From: Syntrophomonas sp. UBA5314
GTDB taxonomy: Bacteria > Bacillota > Syntrophomonadia > Syntrophomonadales > Syntrophomonadaceae
Reading direction: 5' to 3'
Assembly (NCBI GenBank): GCA_002410325.1
Contig: DHRK01000042.1
Coordinates: forward strand, 11,720-75,719
DNA length: 64,000 bases
The notes below the pieces were generated by a model. The model searched no databases. It was not told the DNA's origin and saw only the letters and a list, made by a program, of their open reading frames with translations. The position numbers and the translations under genes are program-made. The stretch's first letter is position 1. The number at the start of each line of letters is the position of its first letter. Positions 55,024-64,000 of this stretch are shown in pieces.

Positions 55024-56970
55024 ATGGGGGAATTAGTCTTGACGAAAAAGCTGCAAAAAGTGGAACGGACTGGGATCACGGTAAAAACAGAGAATGCTGA
55101 TCCAATTGAACAAAAACGCGCTATGGCCAAAAAGATCGCTATTGAAAAAAATCGGGCCCGCAACATGGCTAAACAACAAGTTTTAGCTGAGCGCATTGCA
55201 TCCGCTTCGGAAGAATTGGTCGCTGGAGTGGAAGAGACCACAAGTGCTGCCAACGAGTTTACTCGTTTGGTTGAGGACGTGGTTTTAGGAACCGGACAAT
55301 ACGGATTGGTATGTGAAGCTATGTATAAGGGCAGTGTCGATCTTCATAAGGATGCAATGAATTTGAATAAAGTCATGGATAACATCAACTGGGAGTCAGA
55401 CAAGGCGATCAACATTTCCGGAGAATCGCTGCATACTATCGGAAATATGGCCAATCTGGTAAAAGTTGCAGCAGTTCAAAATTTACAATCAGCCCAACGT
55501 ATAGAAGAGTTGGAAGTCCAATCCCGGCGTATAGAGGATATCGTCCAAGCGGTGGTAATGATTGCAGATCAGACCAATCTTCTGGCTCTTAACGCTGCTA
55601 TTGAAGCAGCTCGGGCCGGTGAACGGGGCCGGGGGTTTGCCGTGGTGGCGGATGAAGTGCGCAACCTGGCTGAAATTTCTGAACGCTCAGCTCAGGATAT
55701 ACGGCGAGTAGTGGAAGAGATTCGAGATAATATTACCGGAGTTGTTTCTGAAATACAGGAAACGGCGGGTGAATTTGAGACTATGGCGGAAGGCTTTGAA
55801 AAAGCGGTAGCTGGCTGCGGAACCTTCGCTGATTTTACCAGGCAATATGGAATGAAAATGGTTGATGCGAGAAGCAATTTCGGAGAGATTACCGGAGCTG
55901 CTCAACAATTCATGTCAACTAGCGAAAACATCTCTGCCATTACTGAAGAAATCGCCAGCGGCAGTAAAGAAATTTCAAAAGCGGTCATTGAACAGACTAA
56001 AGCCCTCTCAGAGGTGTCAATATCGAGCCAGGATTTGAGTGAGATGGCCGATGAGCTGAAAAACTCTATTAACATTGACAAATCGGCGGAAGAATTGGCG
56101 GCTACCGCCGAACAATTGTCGGCCAATATTGAACAATTAAGCAGCACTGCCACCCAGATTGCCAGTTCAATAAGCCAGATGATGGAAGCGATTCATATGG
56201 TTAACCATAGAAACGCTGAAGCCCAGGAACTGGCCAAAGGTGTACAAAACAATATGAACGGGCGTTCTAGCAACTACAAAGTAATCGCGCAATTGAGAAC
56301 GGACCTCAATGAATCGTGGATTAATATGTGGGAAAAGGCCACCGATAATATCTCTCTTTTGGAAAAGAGTATTCATTCATTTGACCATACGAATGACATA
56401 TTGGAAGACCTGCGGGGAAAAATTCGCCGCATCGAAAAAATTGTTAATACAATTCAAAATGTATCCATACAGACCAATATGCTGGCAGTCAGCGGGTTTA
56501 TCGAGGCAGCTGCGGCGGGCGATTATGGCCGGGGTTTTTCTGCCGTGGCAGCGGATATTCGGCAACTGGCCACTGAATCAGGTGAAAATTCCGATCAGAT
56601 TAAGAGCTTAATTCAGGATGTGCAAAAACAGATGGGTAAGGTGGAAATAGGGCTAAACAAGTCTGAATCTGTATCTCGCGAGGCCTTTGCTGCTGTTCCT
56701 ATGCTCGAAAAAACCAATAGTCAAGTGACCGGTACTTTAAGCGTACTTAACGAAATGGCCAAAGAATACGCTGCGGCTATGGCTTCAATAAGAGCTGCAA
56801 TTCAAAACACGATACAACAGGTTGACGAAGTTGGCGGCATAGTAGAGAGGGTCGCCGGCCAGATCGATCGAGCATCAAACATTGCTCAGGAACAGGCCGG
56901 GGCGATATCCGAACTGGCTTCTTCGATTGAGGAAATGGCTTCGATAGCTGATGAAATGCAGATGAATTAG
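55024..56970 (+). CDS. Cytoplasmic MCP-like protein with two signalling hairpin tips
   Basis: About 648 residues from ATG 55024; TTG 55039 is an alternative with GGGGG upstream. No membrane segment. Almost entirely coiled coil. Two separate MCP hairpin tips occur: [20 protein letters not shown] with [20 protein letters not shown] (about 180-230), and a degenerate second, [20 protein letters not shown] with [20 protein letters not shown] (about 480-530). The two are joined by Glu/Ser-rich helices ([20 protein letters not shown]). Stop is 13 bases before the acyl-CoA dehydrogenase start. Normal receptors have one tip; this looks like a fused pair. Confidence 0.85.
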   Translation: MGELVLTKKLQKVERTGITVKTENADPIEQKRAMAKKIAIEKNRARNMAKQQVLAERIASASEELVAGVEETTSAANEFTRLVEDVVLGTGQYGLVCEAMYKGSVDLHKDAMNLNKVMDNINWESDKAINISGESLHTIGNMANLVKVAAVQNLQSAQRIEELEVQSRRIEDIVQAVVMIADQTNLLALNAAIEAARAGERGRGFAVVADEVRNLAEISERSAQDIRRVVEEIRDNITGVVSEIQETAGEFETMAEGFEKAVAGCGTFADFTRQYGMKMVDARSNFGEITGAAQQFMSTSENISAITEEIASGSKEISKAVIEQTKALSEVSISSQDLSEMADELKNSINIDKSAEELAATAEQLSANIEQLSSTATQIASSISQMMEAIHMVNHRNAEAQELAKGVQNNMNGRSSNYKVIAQLRTDLNESWINMWEKATDNISLLEKSIHSFDHTNDILEDLRGKIRRIEKIVNTIQNVSIQTNMLAVSGFIEAAAAGDYGRGFSAVAADIRQLATESGENSDQIKSLIQDVQKQMGKVEIGLNKSESVSREAFAAVPMLEKTNSQVTGTLSVLNEMAKEYAAAMASIRAAIQNTIQQVDEVGGIVERVAGQIDRASNIAQEQAGAISELASSIEEMASIADEMQMN

Positions 56971-56983
56971 AGGTGAATGGATT

Positions 56984-58123
56984 ATGAATTTTAATCTAAC
57001 CAAGGAGCAGAAGCTTATTCAGGCTGCAGCCCGGGAATTTGCCGAAAAGTATGTTGCCCCGGCAGCCGAGCAAATTGAGAAAGAGAACCGGATTCCGGAA
57101 TCCATTATTAAGGGTTTGGCGGAGCTGGACTTTTTTGCCCTGCCTTATGAGGAGAAATACGGTGGAGCTAATGCTGGATATGACGGCTATGTTTTAGTTT
57201 TGGAGCAGATAAGCAGAGTCTGCAAAGCGGTGGCATCATTACTTTCCGTTCATACTCTGGGTCTGGGGGCGATCACCAAGTTCGGGAGCCAAGAACAGCT
57301 TCAGAAGTATTTACCCAAGTGCTGCAAGGGAGAATGGCTGGCTTCATTTGCTTTTACCGAACCGGGAACCGGCTCCGATCCCAAGCAGCTCAAAACTTCA
57401 GCAGTTATGGATGGAGATTGCTATATACTTAATGGCACCAAGCGGTTTATCTCAAACGGTAATTTTGAAGGACCGATGGTGCTTTTCGCCATAGATGCGG
57501 AAAGCGGCAGGCCTACAGCCTTTATCGTGGACAAGTTCTGTACCGGATATTCAATATCGGAACCCTGGAATAAAATAGGTACGCACGGGCAGGTGCTATT
57601 GGACATTTATTTGAACGATGTTAAGGTCCCCGCATCGAACCTGCTCGGGAATCTGGGACAGGGATACCCAATCCTGCAGTATGGAATCGGCTTTGGAAAG
57701 ATCGGGATGTCGGCTAGCGCCCTGGGCGGTCTCGGTGTGGCTCTGGAAGAAAGCATCAAGTATGCCCGGGAGAAAACCCACCGTGACGGGGTAATTGCCA
57801 AGTTCCCCACAATAAAGGTGAAAATAGCCGACCTGGCCATTAGCCTGGAGGCGGCACGATGGCTTACTTATCGGCTGGGCTGTATGGCCAATGAAATAAA
57901 AGATCAAGAAGAGTTTATTAAAACGGCTGCCCTGACCAAGACCTTTGTTACAGAAGCAGCCTGGCAGGGCTCCCGCCTGGCCATAGATGTGCATGGTTCT
58001 TACGGGCTGATGGAGGACTACAAGGTAGCCAAAGTTTACCGCGACGCTATCGCAGGACCGATCGTTGAAGGGGTAACGGATATGCAAAAAATGATTATCG
58101 CTGGGATATTACTCAAGGATTAG
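56984..58123 (+). CDS. Acyl-CoA dehydrogenase
   Basis: 379 residues, the length of short/medium-chain enzymes. FAD/substrate motifs: AFTEPGTGSDPKQLKTSAVM, FISNGNFEGPMVLFA, and the C-terminal region DVHGSYGLMEDYKVAKVYRD followed by IVEGVTDMQKM, where the Glu is in the position of the catalytic base. Oxidises an acyl-CoA to its enoyl-CoA, passing electrons to ETF. The next gene on the strand is a CoA-transferase homologue, suggesting activation and oxidation of one organic acid. AGAGGTG precedes the ATG. Confidence 0.92.
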   Translation: MNFNLTKEQKLIQAAAREFAEKYVAPAAEQIEKENRIPESIIKGLAELDFFALPYEEKYGGANAGYDGYVLVLEQISRVCKAVASLLSVHTLGLGAITKFGSQEQLQKYLPKCCKGEWLASFAFTEPGTGSDPKQLKTSAVMDGDCYILNGTKRFISNGNFEGPMVLFAIDAESGRPTAFIVDKFCTGYSISEPWNKIGTHGQVLLDIYLNDVKVPASNLLGNLGQGYPILQYGIGFGKIGMSASALGGLGVALEESIKYAREKTHRDGVIAKFPTIKVKIADLAISLEAARWLTYRLGCMANEIKDQEEFIKTAALTKTFVTEAAWQGSRLAIDVHGSYGLMEDYKVAKVYRDAIAGPIVEGVTDMQKMIIAGILLKD

Positions 58124-58338
58124 AAAAGAATTGCTATTTAAATGGGAAACTGTTCGGGGTTATCAGGCACAAACGGATTTTAGGAGCATGAGGCGTTTGC
58201 GGCTTTTACGGGCGATTTTATCCAACGAATGGACATTTTTTTGAAGAAGGCATTTAACCGTTCTTTTTCTTGCTACTGATATCTGATTGTCTTGGGATTG
58301 TTTTCTGACGCCATCGTACGGGGAAAGGTAGTGAAAAA

Positions 58339-59511
58339 GTGGCGCAATTGCTTGAAGGAATTAAAGTTTTGGACTTATCCAGGGCCCTGCCGGGACCGTT
58401 TTGCACCCAGCTGTTAAGTGATTATGGGGCTGAAATAATCAAGATCGAAGATAGAACCGGAGATACGGTCCGTAATGCAGAACCCCGCATAGCAGGAACC
58501 GGCGCCCGGTTCTACTCTGTAAATAGAAACAAGAAAAGCCTCACTCTTGATCTACGTAAAGCGGATGGCCAAGAAATATTTAAAAAACTGGTCGCCCGAA
58601 GCGATGTGCTGGTTGATGCTTTTCGTCCCGGAACCATGGATAAGCTGGGCTTGGGTTACGAGGTTCTCAGCCAGGTAAATCCGGGTATAGTATATTGCGG
58701 GCTGAATGCTTTTGGATCTAGCGGACCCTGGCGTAACACCCCCGCCCATGATATAAACGTTTCCAGCCTGGCCGGGGTTACCGATTTAACCGGTGACGAG
58801 GAGGCTCCGGCCATTTCGGCGCTACAGACGGCCGGACTGGGTGGCGCTCTATTTGCCGCAATAGCCATATTAATGGCTTTGTATAACCGGAAAACCACAG
58901 GAAAAGGCCAATATTGCGATGTTTCCATGTTGGACAGTTCCATCAGTCTACTGGCCTATACCCTTGCGGACTGGTCCGGGACCGGTTGCCTGCCCGGGCG
59001 GGGGCGTGGACGGTTGACCGGCGGGTATGCCTATTTCAACATTTATGAGACCAGTGATCATCAATATATCAGCCTGGGGTTGGCAGAGGAAAAATTCTGG
59101 ACCAAATTTTGCAGGATCATCAATAAGCCAGACTACATCGAAATACATAAAAAGCCTGAAATGCAGGATGAAATAATAACAGGAATCAGAGAGATTATCA
59201 GACAAAAGACCCGCGACGAATGGAATCGGATTTTAGGCTATGAAGAACTCTGCTATGCGCCGGTTTTAAGCCTTGATGAAGTCAGCGAACATCCCCAGGT
59301 AATAGAGCGGCAGATGGTGGTCAGAGTAAACAACTTTCTCGACTCTGGAAAGGATATGTATCTGGCCGGACTGCCTTTAAAGTTTTCTGAAAACCCGGGC
59401 CGGCTGACTCTTGAGTTCTCAAAACTTGGCCAACACAATCGAGAGATTTTGAAGGGGCTGGGATATGACGATAGGAAAATCGATTTATTGGAATCAAAGG
59501 AAGTCATATAG
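58339..59511 (+). CDS. Family III CoA-transferase homologue (CaiB/BaiF) without the usual Asp
   Basis: 390 residues from GTG. Clear family III fold: IKVLDLSRALPGPFCTQLLS, GAEIIKIEDRTGDTVRN, NRNKKSLTLDLRKADGQEIF, VDAFRPGTMDKLGLGYEVLS and GKGQYCDVSMLDSSISLLAY. At the catalytic position, where the family has A-D-x-x-G (Frc Asp169, racemase Asp156), this protein reads SALQTAGLGGALFA with Gly166. The active-site carboxylate that forms the acyl-anhydride intermediate therefore seems absent. It may use another residue, act on another reaction, or be inactive. Confidence 0.85.
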   Translation: MAQLLEGIKVLDLSRALPGPFCTQLLSDYGAEIIKIEDRTGDTVRNAEPRIAGTGARFYSVNRNKKSLTLDLRKADGQEIFKKLVARSDVLVDAFRPGTMDKLGLGYEVLSQVNPGIVYCGLNAFGSSGPWRNTPAHDINVSSLAGVTDLTGDEEAPAISALQTAGLGGALFAAIAILMALYNRKTTGKGQYCDVSMLDSSISLLAYTLADWSGTGCLPGRGRGRLTGGYAYFNIYETSDHQYISLGLAEEKFWTKFCRIINKPDYIEIHKKPEMQDEIITGIREIIRQKTRDEWNRILGYEELCYAPVLSLDEVSEHPQVIERQMVVRVNNFLDSGKDMYLAGLPLKFSENPGRLTLEFSKLGQHNREILKGLGYDDRKIDLLESKEVI

Positions 59512-59724
59512 CATACACAAATTTTTATTAATATGCAAAACCTGGGTCGATGCTGAAGGGGAAACAAAAAAATCGAAAAAAGATTAAGTAAAGACTTGAA
59601 TGAAGGAATAATATAGGTTATTTTTACAAGTGAACGAACGTACACTCGGTTTAAACAAGACTTTTTTATACACCGCAAGTTCTAAATATGTTATGCTGCA
59701 ATGCATGCAGGGGAGGTCGCTTTG

Positions 59725-61806
59725 ATGTCTGAAGAGATAGTATGGAAGAAAACGCACTGTGCCCGTATGGACCACGGCGGGTGCGGCTTGCTGGTGGGGG
59801 TTCGCAATAATAAAATCGTTCAGGTGAAAGGGGATCCGCAGGGCTACCTGAATAAAGGATACACCTGCTATAAGGGCCGGGTGTCGCCCGAGCGGTTAAG
59901 TCACCCGAATCGTCTCCGGTATCCTTTGAAACGTGCGGGAAAGCGGGGAGCAGGCCAGTGGCAGCGTGTTTCCTGGGAGGAAGCGCTGGATGAAATCGCT
60001 TCGAATCTGCTCAGTATAAAAGAAAAATACGGGGCGCGGGCGGTTGGATTCGGGGTGGGGATGCCCAAGGGTCTGGAGCATTTTGTCTTGATCCGCCTGG
60101 CCAACTGCTTTGGAACGCCGAATGTGGTTGCATCCCAGGATATATGCCATGCCCCCCGGGAGGTAACCGGTCTCCATACCTGCGGGTTTTATCCGGTGGC
60201 TGATTTTCACAATCCTACCGGGCTTATCCTCTCCGTTGGCAGCAATCTCCTTTCAACCAACGAGGAGGGCCAAATAGGGAGCATGGTTCTGCAGCAGTTA
60301 AAGAAAGGGGCTAAACTGATCGTGGTTGATCCCCGCCGCACCGATTTGGCAAAGAGGGCCGATCTGTGGCTGCAGTTGAAGCCCGGTACCGCCCAGGCTT
60401 TGGCCCTGGCCTTTATCCATGTGATTATCGAAGAATCCCTTTACGATGCGGATTTTGTAAATAAGTATACCTATGGGTTTGAGGATTTGGCACAGCATGT
60501 AAAAGCCTATTCTCCTGAGGCAATGGCGGAGATTACCTGGATTGAACCGGAGCTCATTCGCAAAGCGGCCCGCATGTATGCTGAAATCAAACCGGCCGCT
60601 CTGCAATGGGGAAATGCCATTGAACATGATGTTAATGCCTTTGACGCCACCCGCTCGCTGGTTTGCCTCATGGCTATTACGGGCAACCTTGAAGTTCCGG
60701 GAGGTAATATTAACGCGCACGAGCCTAATATAACCGCTTTGGGAAAATTTGTCCGGGCTGATTTGGTGCCTAACAAATTTCGTGAGATGATCGGCGCTTA
60801 TCACGGAACCATCCCGAAAATGATGACCGTTCCTCCCGCCTATTTCAGGGAGGCGGTTTTAAATAACAACCCCTACCCGGTCCGGGGCTATTACGGAATG
60901 TGCACCAATCCCCTGGTGGTCTGGGCCGACAGCCAGAGGAGCTACCAGGCTTTTATGAGCCTTGATTTCGTGGCCATGGCCGAGATATTCATGACACCCA
61001 CTGCGGCTATGGCGGATATCGTATTGCCGGTGGCTCACCATTTCGAAATCAATGATATTGGCCACTACGGAATCGGCCATGGAATGATCTTTGCCCGGCC
61101 CAAGGTCGTTGAGCCGCCCGAGGAGTGCTGGCCGGATATAAAGATCCTGAATGAACTGGGCAAAAGGATATCCAACCCGGAACTCTGGCACGATAATTTC
61201 GAAGACTTTTTAGACGATATTTTAGAACCCTCGCAGTTGAGCTATGCGCAGTTTGTGGAGAAGGGCTATTTAAAAGGGCCGGACCGTTTCAAGCTGTACC
61301 AGGAAAAGGGCTTTCGCACACCCACCGGCCAGGTGGAATTGAAGCTGAGCGTTGCCGATAAGTTCAAGCTGAACCCTTTGCCCAAGTTTGAACGGCTTCC
61401 GGAAGATGAGGATCCCGACTATCCCTTGACCCTGATCAGTGCCAAGAGCCGCTATTATCTGGTTTCATCCTATCGTTGGGTGGAAAAACTCAGGGAAAAG
61501 CGCCCGGAGCCGACCATTGAAATTCACCCCGAGACGGCCGCCGCCCACGGGATTGAAGATGGAGATCAGGTGCTTATCGAAACCCGGTACGGGCAAATCA
61601 CTCAAACCGCGCAAGTAACTGATATCATACATCCTCGTCTGGTAAGCGCCGCTCTGGGATGGTGGTTCCCTGAGGGTGACGCTAAAAATCAATACGATTG
61701 GCAGAAGGCTAATTATAATATGCTCACTTCGACCGGCAAACTGGGGAAGGAATTTGGAACTCCCAATGTAAAAAACATCCCCTGCCGCATCCGCAAAATC
61801 GATTAG
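59725..61806 (+). CDS. Molybdopterin oxidoreductase (DMSO reductase family)
   Basis: 693 residues from ATG 59725, after GGGGAGG. The N-terminal cluster motif reads Cys12-x3-Asp16-x3-Cys20...Cys48 (CARMDHGGCG and KGYTCYKG), so the second ligand is Asp instead of Cys. bis-MGD-binding regions: VVASQDICHAPREVTGLH with a likely Mo-ligand Cys, LILSVGSNLLSTNEEGQ, VVDPRRTDLAKRADLWLQL and a C-terminal FGTPNVKNIPC. No Tat signal, so cytoplasmic. Substrate unknown; formate, thiosulfate or a hydration reaction (acetylene-hydratase-like) are possibilities. No FeS or membrane partner gene is adjacent. Confidence 0.9.
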   Translation: MSEEIVWKKTHCARMDHGGCGLLVGVRNNKIVQVKGDPQGYLNKGYTCYKGRVSPERLSHPNRLRYPLKRAGKRGAGQWQRVSWEEALDEIASNLLSIKEKYGARAVGFGVGMPKGLEHFVLIRLANCFGTPNVVASQDICHAPREVTGLHTCGFYPVADFHNPTGLILSVGSNLLSTNEEGQIGSMVLQQLKKGAKLIVVDPRRTDLAKRADLWLQLKPGTAQALALAFIHVIIEESLYDADFVNKYTYGFEDLAQHVKAYSPEAMAEITWIEPELIRKAARMYAEIKPAALQWGNAIEHDVNAFDATRSLVCLMAITGNLEVPGGNINAHEPNITALGKFVRADLVPNKFREMIGAYHGTIPKMMTVPPAYFREAVLNNNPYPVRGYYGMCTNPLVVWADSQRSYQAFMSLDFVAMAEIFMTPTAAMADIVLPVAHHFEINDIGHYGIGHGMIFARPKVVEPPEECWPDIKILNELGKRISNPELWHDNFEDFLDDILEPSQLSYAQFVEKGYLKGPDRFKLYQEKGFRTPTGQVELKLSVADKFKLNPLPKFERLPEDEDPDYPLTLISAKSRYYLVSSYRWVEKLREKRPEPTIEIHPETAAAHGIEDGDQVLIETRYGQITQTAQVTDIIHPRLVSAALGWWFPEGDAKNQYDWQKANYNMLTSTGKLGKEFGTPNVKNIPCRIRKID

Positions 61807-61880
61807 TTGTTCCGGATGGCATAAATAATTGCTTAGCGATACCAGCATAAAACTAAAAAATATATTTGGATACGACCACG

Positions 61881-61901
61881 ACCAAAAGAACCGTCATCCC
61901 C
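61881..61901 (-). repeat. Intergenic repeat motif, copy 3
   Basis: On the minus strand the copy contains GGGGATGACGGTTCTTTTGG, matching the copies at 11714 and 13888 with a short insertion (AT). Located just past the 3' end of the DUF3243 gene. Confidence 0.45.
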
Positions 61902-61912
61902 TGGTTGTCCTA

Positions 61913-62185
61913 TCAGTGTCGAGTCCCGGTTTGGAGCATCTTGATCAGCATTCTGGTCAAGATGGTCCTCTCCTCATGGTCACCAACCTTCCATAGCTCT
62001 TGAAGAAGCCGCTGTTCTCTATTTTCCGGGTCAATGCTGGCCGATAAAATGTTGCCTATTTGCACCCCTATCTTTTCAATACTGGAATCAGACAGTCCCA
62101 CCCGGTCTGCCAGTGATATGGCTTTGGCCAGAGTGCCCTTCCATTTTTCCCATTGGGCAAAAGATTCGGTTTCATTAATTTCCAC
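61913..62185 (-). CDS. DUF3243 family protein
   Basis: About 90 residues; GTG 62185 preferred because AAGAGGTG precedes it (GTG 62194 lies in that site). Family pattern: WEKWKGTLAKAISLADRVGL, IGVQIGNILSASIDPENREQ, RLLQELWKVGDHEERTILTR. Small helical protein widespread in Firmicutes (YmfJ-like), without known function. Alone. Confidence 0.85.
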   Translation of the reverse strand: MEINETESFAQWEKWKGTLAKAISLADRVGLSDSSIEKIGVQIGNILSASIDPENREQRLLQELWKVGDHEERTILTRMLIKMLQTGTRH

Positions 62186-62338
62186 GAAAATCACCTCTTA
62201 AAACATTTTTGTAAGCTATTGTTCCTTAAAGGATTAATATTATGCTCTCCATGTACGTGACGAACCTGGTCTTGTTACTAGATGATTTGGATGGCTGCTT
62301 TGCTGAATTGGATGGTCTGATTAATGGGGTATTGGTTG

Positions 62339-62387
62339 TTGCCAAGATGCTACGATGCCCAATATAATGAAATTGGATTAATCCAAT
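62339..62387 (+). promoter_or_regulatory. MocR-type gene promoter with perfect palindrome
   Basis: TTGCCA (62339-62344), 18 bases, TATAAT (62363-62368), followed by the perfect 16-base palindrome ATTGGATTAATCCAAT (62372-62387) covering the expected start site, directly before the ribosome site. Suggests autoregulation. Confidence 0.7.
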
Positions 62388-62399
62388 GAGGTGATTGGC

Positions 62400-63917
62400 T
62401 TGAAGGTACTACTTAACAGAGACTCTGATATTCCGTTTTATATGCAGATCGCCGGGCAGATAAAGAGGCAGATTATTTCCGGGGAAATTATTCCCGGTTT
62501 CAGGCTGCCGCCGGAAAGGAAACTGGCTGATAGCCTGGGCATTAACCGGACTACGGTTTTGAATGCTTACCGGGAACTGAAAGCGGAGGGGTTGGTCGGC
62601 TCCCGGGTAGGACAGGGAACGGTGGTTTTATCCCCTCTTAGGGACGAAGCGGCCGGCATGGAAAACCGGGTGCCTGAACCGCCCTGGAATCAGATTTTCA
62701 GTAAATACGCGCACGGCATAAATTCATTTATAGTCAAAGACCTGCTTACTCTGGCCAACCGCAAAGACGTGATTTCTTTTGCCACCGGCATAGCCGCTCC
62801 TGACAGCGGCCCTATCCAGGCTCTGGCCGGGATTGAGCATGATATTGTTCTGCAGAAAAACTACCGGGGCCTTTTGCATTCACCGACCGAAGGTTTCAGC
62901 ACCTTACGGGAGGCGATATGCGCTTTGATGCAGCCCCGGGGGGTGTATTGCCACCATGATGAAGTCATGCTGCTGTCCGGTTCGCAGCAGGGAATCGATT
63001 TGACTTCCCGAATAATGCTGGAGCCGGGCGATATAGCGCTGGTGGAAGAACCCTCTTTTTTCCCGGCGATTCAGGCTCTGAAGGCGGCGGGCGTCAGGGT
63101 GGTGGGTGTTCCGATGGACAAACGGGGCATGAGAGTCGACATGCTGGAGCCGATTCTGCATCGCTACCGGCCTAAACTTATCTATACGATTCCCAACTTT
63201 CACAATCCCACTGGCAGTGAAATGTCCCTGGAGCGGAGAAAACAGCTTTTGGAGCTGGCTTACAAACACCGGGTTCTCATCCTGGAGGACGATGCCTACG
63301 CGGAGCTGTGCTACGACGGCCAGCCGCTCCCAACTCTCAAATCTATGGATAGTGAAGGTTATGTAATTTATTTGAGCACTTTTTCCAAAATCATTTATTC
63401 AGGCTTAAGGTTGGGGTGGATGGTGGCGCACAAAAAGGCGATTAAGAAATTTGCGGCCGCCAAGCAGATCATGGACCTGCACTCCAGCAGCCTGTCGCAG
63501 TGGATCGTTGAACGGTTTATCCTTGAAGGCGGGCTTAACGTGCATATCCCGGTGATCTGCAATGAATACAGAGTAAAAAGAGATGCCATGTACGATGCCC
63601 TGACCCAATATGCGCCGTCCGATGCTCAGTGGAACCGCCCCCGGGGAGGCTACTACATATGGTGCCGGCTCCCCGAAAAAGTCGCCGCCAGCCGCCTGTT
63701 AGGCAAAGCCGCCGAGCGCAAAGTGGTGTTTGTGCCTGGAACCGCTTTTTATTTAGCTGAACAGGGGGATGATTATGTACGGCTTAATTTCACCTTTGCT
63801 CCCCTAAAGGATATAGGCGAAGGCGTTAAAAGGCTCTGTGAAGCCATGAAGGACCTTAAGGACAGCAATGATGTATCGGAGGAGGATGAACCGGTGGAGA
63901 TCAGCCCGATTGTATAA
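62400..63917 (+). CDS. MocR/PdxR-type regulator: GntR HTH fused to aminotransferase
   Basis: 505 residues from TTG 62400, 6 bases after GAGGTG; GTG 62391 lies within that site. N-terminal GntR winged helix (DIPFYMQIAGQIKRQIISGE, RLPPERKLADSLGINRTTVL), linker, then a fold-type I aminotransferase domain: GSQQGIDLTSRIMLEPGDIA, IPNFHNPTGSEMSLERRKQL, LEDDAYAELCY and the PLP-Lys in LSTFSKIIYSGLRLGWMVA. Family members sense PLP or amino-compound aldimines. No target gene is beside it in the window. The palindrome in its promoter points to self-control. Confidence 0.92.
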   Translation: MKVLLNRDSDIPFYMQIAGQIKRQIISGEIIPGFRLPPERKLADSLGINRTTVLNAYRELKAEGLVGSRVGQGTVVLSPLRDEAAGMENRVPEPPWNQIFSKYAHGINSFIVKDLLTLANRKDVISFATGIAAPDSGPIQALAGIEHDIVLQKNYRGLLHSPTEGFSTLREAICALMQPRGVYCHHDEVMLLSGSQQGIDLTSRIMLEPGDIALVEEPSFFPAIQALKAAGVRVVGVPMDKRGMRVDMLEPILHRYRPKLIYTIPNFHNPTGSEMSLERRKQLLELAYKHRVLILEDDAYAELCYDGQPLPTLKSMDSEGYVIYLSTFSKIIYSGLRLGWMVAHKKAIKKFAAAKQIMDLHSSSLSQWIVERFILEGGLNVHIPVICNEYRVKRDAMYDALTQYAPSDAQWNRPRGGYYIWCRLPEKVAASRLLGKAAERKVVFVPGTAFYLAEQGDDYVRLNFTFAPLKDIGEGVKRLCEAMKDLKDSNDVSEEDEPVEISPIV

Positions 63918-64000
63918 TTGTAGGGCTAGTACAACATTCGGTATATTCGTGCCCATAATTTGGGCAGATTTTTTCGAATTACTGCGTTGTCGTCAATCGC

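Noticed and set aside
54741..55253. Minus-strand open frame of 170 codons
   Set aside because: Overlaps the start of the MCP-like gene on the opposite strand. Ser/Arg/Ile-rich composition, and no family or ribosome site.
1..64000. CRISPR array, rRNA or tRNA genes
   Set aside because: No regularly spaced direct repeats and no recognisable RNA gene sequences were seen on reading the intergenic regions.

Overview
The window looks like chromosomal DNA of an anaerobic, mid-GC Firmicute of the Clostridia, perhaps a relative of the syntrophic fatty-acid degraders (Syntrophomonadaceae-like). The basis is the strong AGGAGG ribosome sites, frequent GTG/TTG starts, DUF3243 and WYL-type proteins, acyl-CoA dehydrogenase with a family III CoA-transferase-like protein, a molybdopterin oxidoreductase, a nitrogenase-like gene set and Fe/Mn superoxide dismutase. 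This placement is inferred from gene content, not from a search. No rRNA, tRNA or CRISPR array was seen.

Layout. 0-3 kb: the end of a DUF3089 protein, a decayed nucleotidyltransferase pair, and a GntR(YtrA-type)-ABC transporter operon with a clear palindromic operator. 3.2-11.8 kb: a RiPP (ribosomal peptide) locus made of NHLM-type export genes, a double-glycine precursor with a cysteine-free core, a GT2-TPR-Rossmann-radical SAM reading frame, a GT8-TPR glycosyltransferase and a terminator. Most of these genes are damaged by a deletion fusion, an in-frame TGA or single-base frameshifts. 11.9-19.2 kb: small membrane protein, GNAT relics, a divergent Sua5/YrdC-like protein, and two amino-acid-type binding proteins whose half-domains appear in permuted order, one fused to a permease. 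19.2-24.6 kb: two-component system plus FtsX-type ABC transporter. 24.7-31.5 kb: folD, a DUF2238-like membrane protein, citrate synthase, a broken cyclase-fold gene, a DinJ/YafQ toxin-antitoxin pair and htpG. 31.6-40.4 kb: MarR-controlled heterodimeric ABC exporter, IS200/IS605-like remnant, MATE pump, soluble chemoreceptor and a beta-propeller protein.

40.9-47.2 kb: a compact six-gene operon joins NifH-, NifD- and NifK-like proteins to a FecBCD/BtuFCD-type importer. Its cluster-ligand pattern differs from nitrogenase, and it is the best candidate for an undescribed enzyme system. It is followed by a TetR gene and lon, which carry matching palindromic sites.

50.5-64 kb: thioesterase, HAD phosphatase, superoxide dismutase, WYL regulator with a GyrI-like effector protein, a chemoreceptor-like protein with two hairpin tips, acyl-CoA dehydrogenase, a CoA-transferase homologue apparently lacking its catalytic Asp, a molybdopterin oxidoreductase with Asp in place of one cluster Cys, DUF3243 and a MocR-type regulator.

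Two themes recur. One is gene erosion by clean internal deletions (nucleotidyltransferase, exporter, cyclase-like gene, GNAT). The other is transcription-factor operons whose palindromic operators lie on or next to readable promoters.
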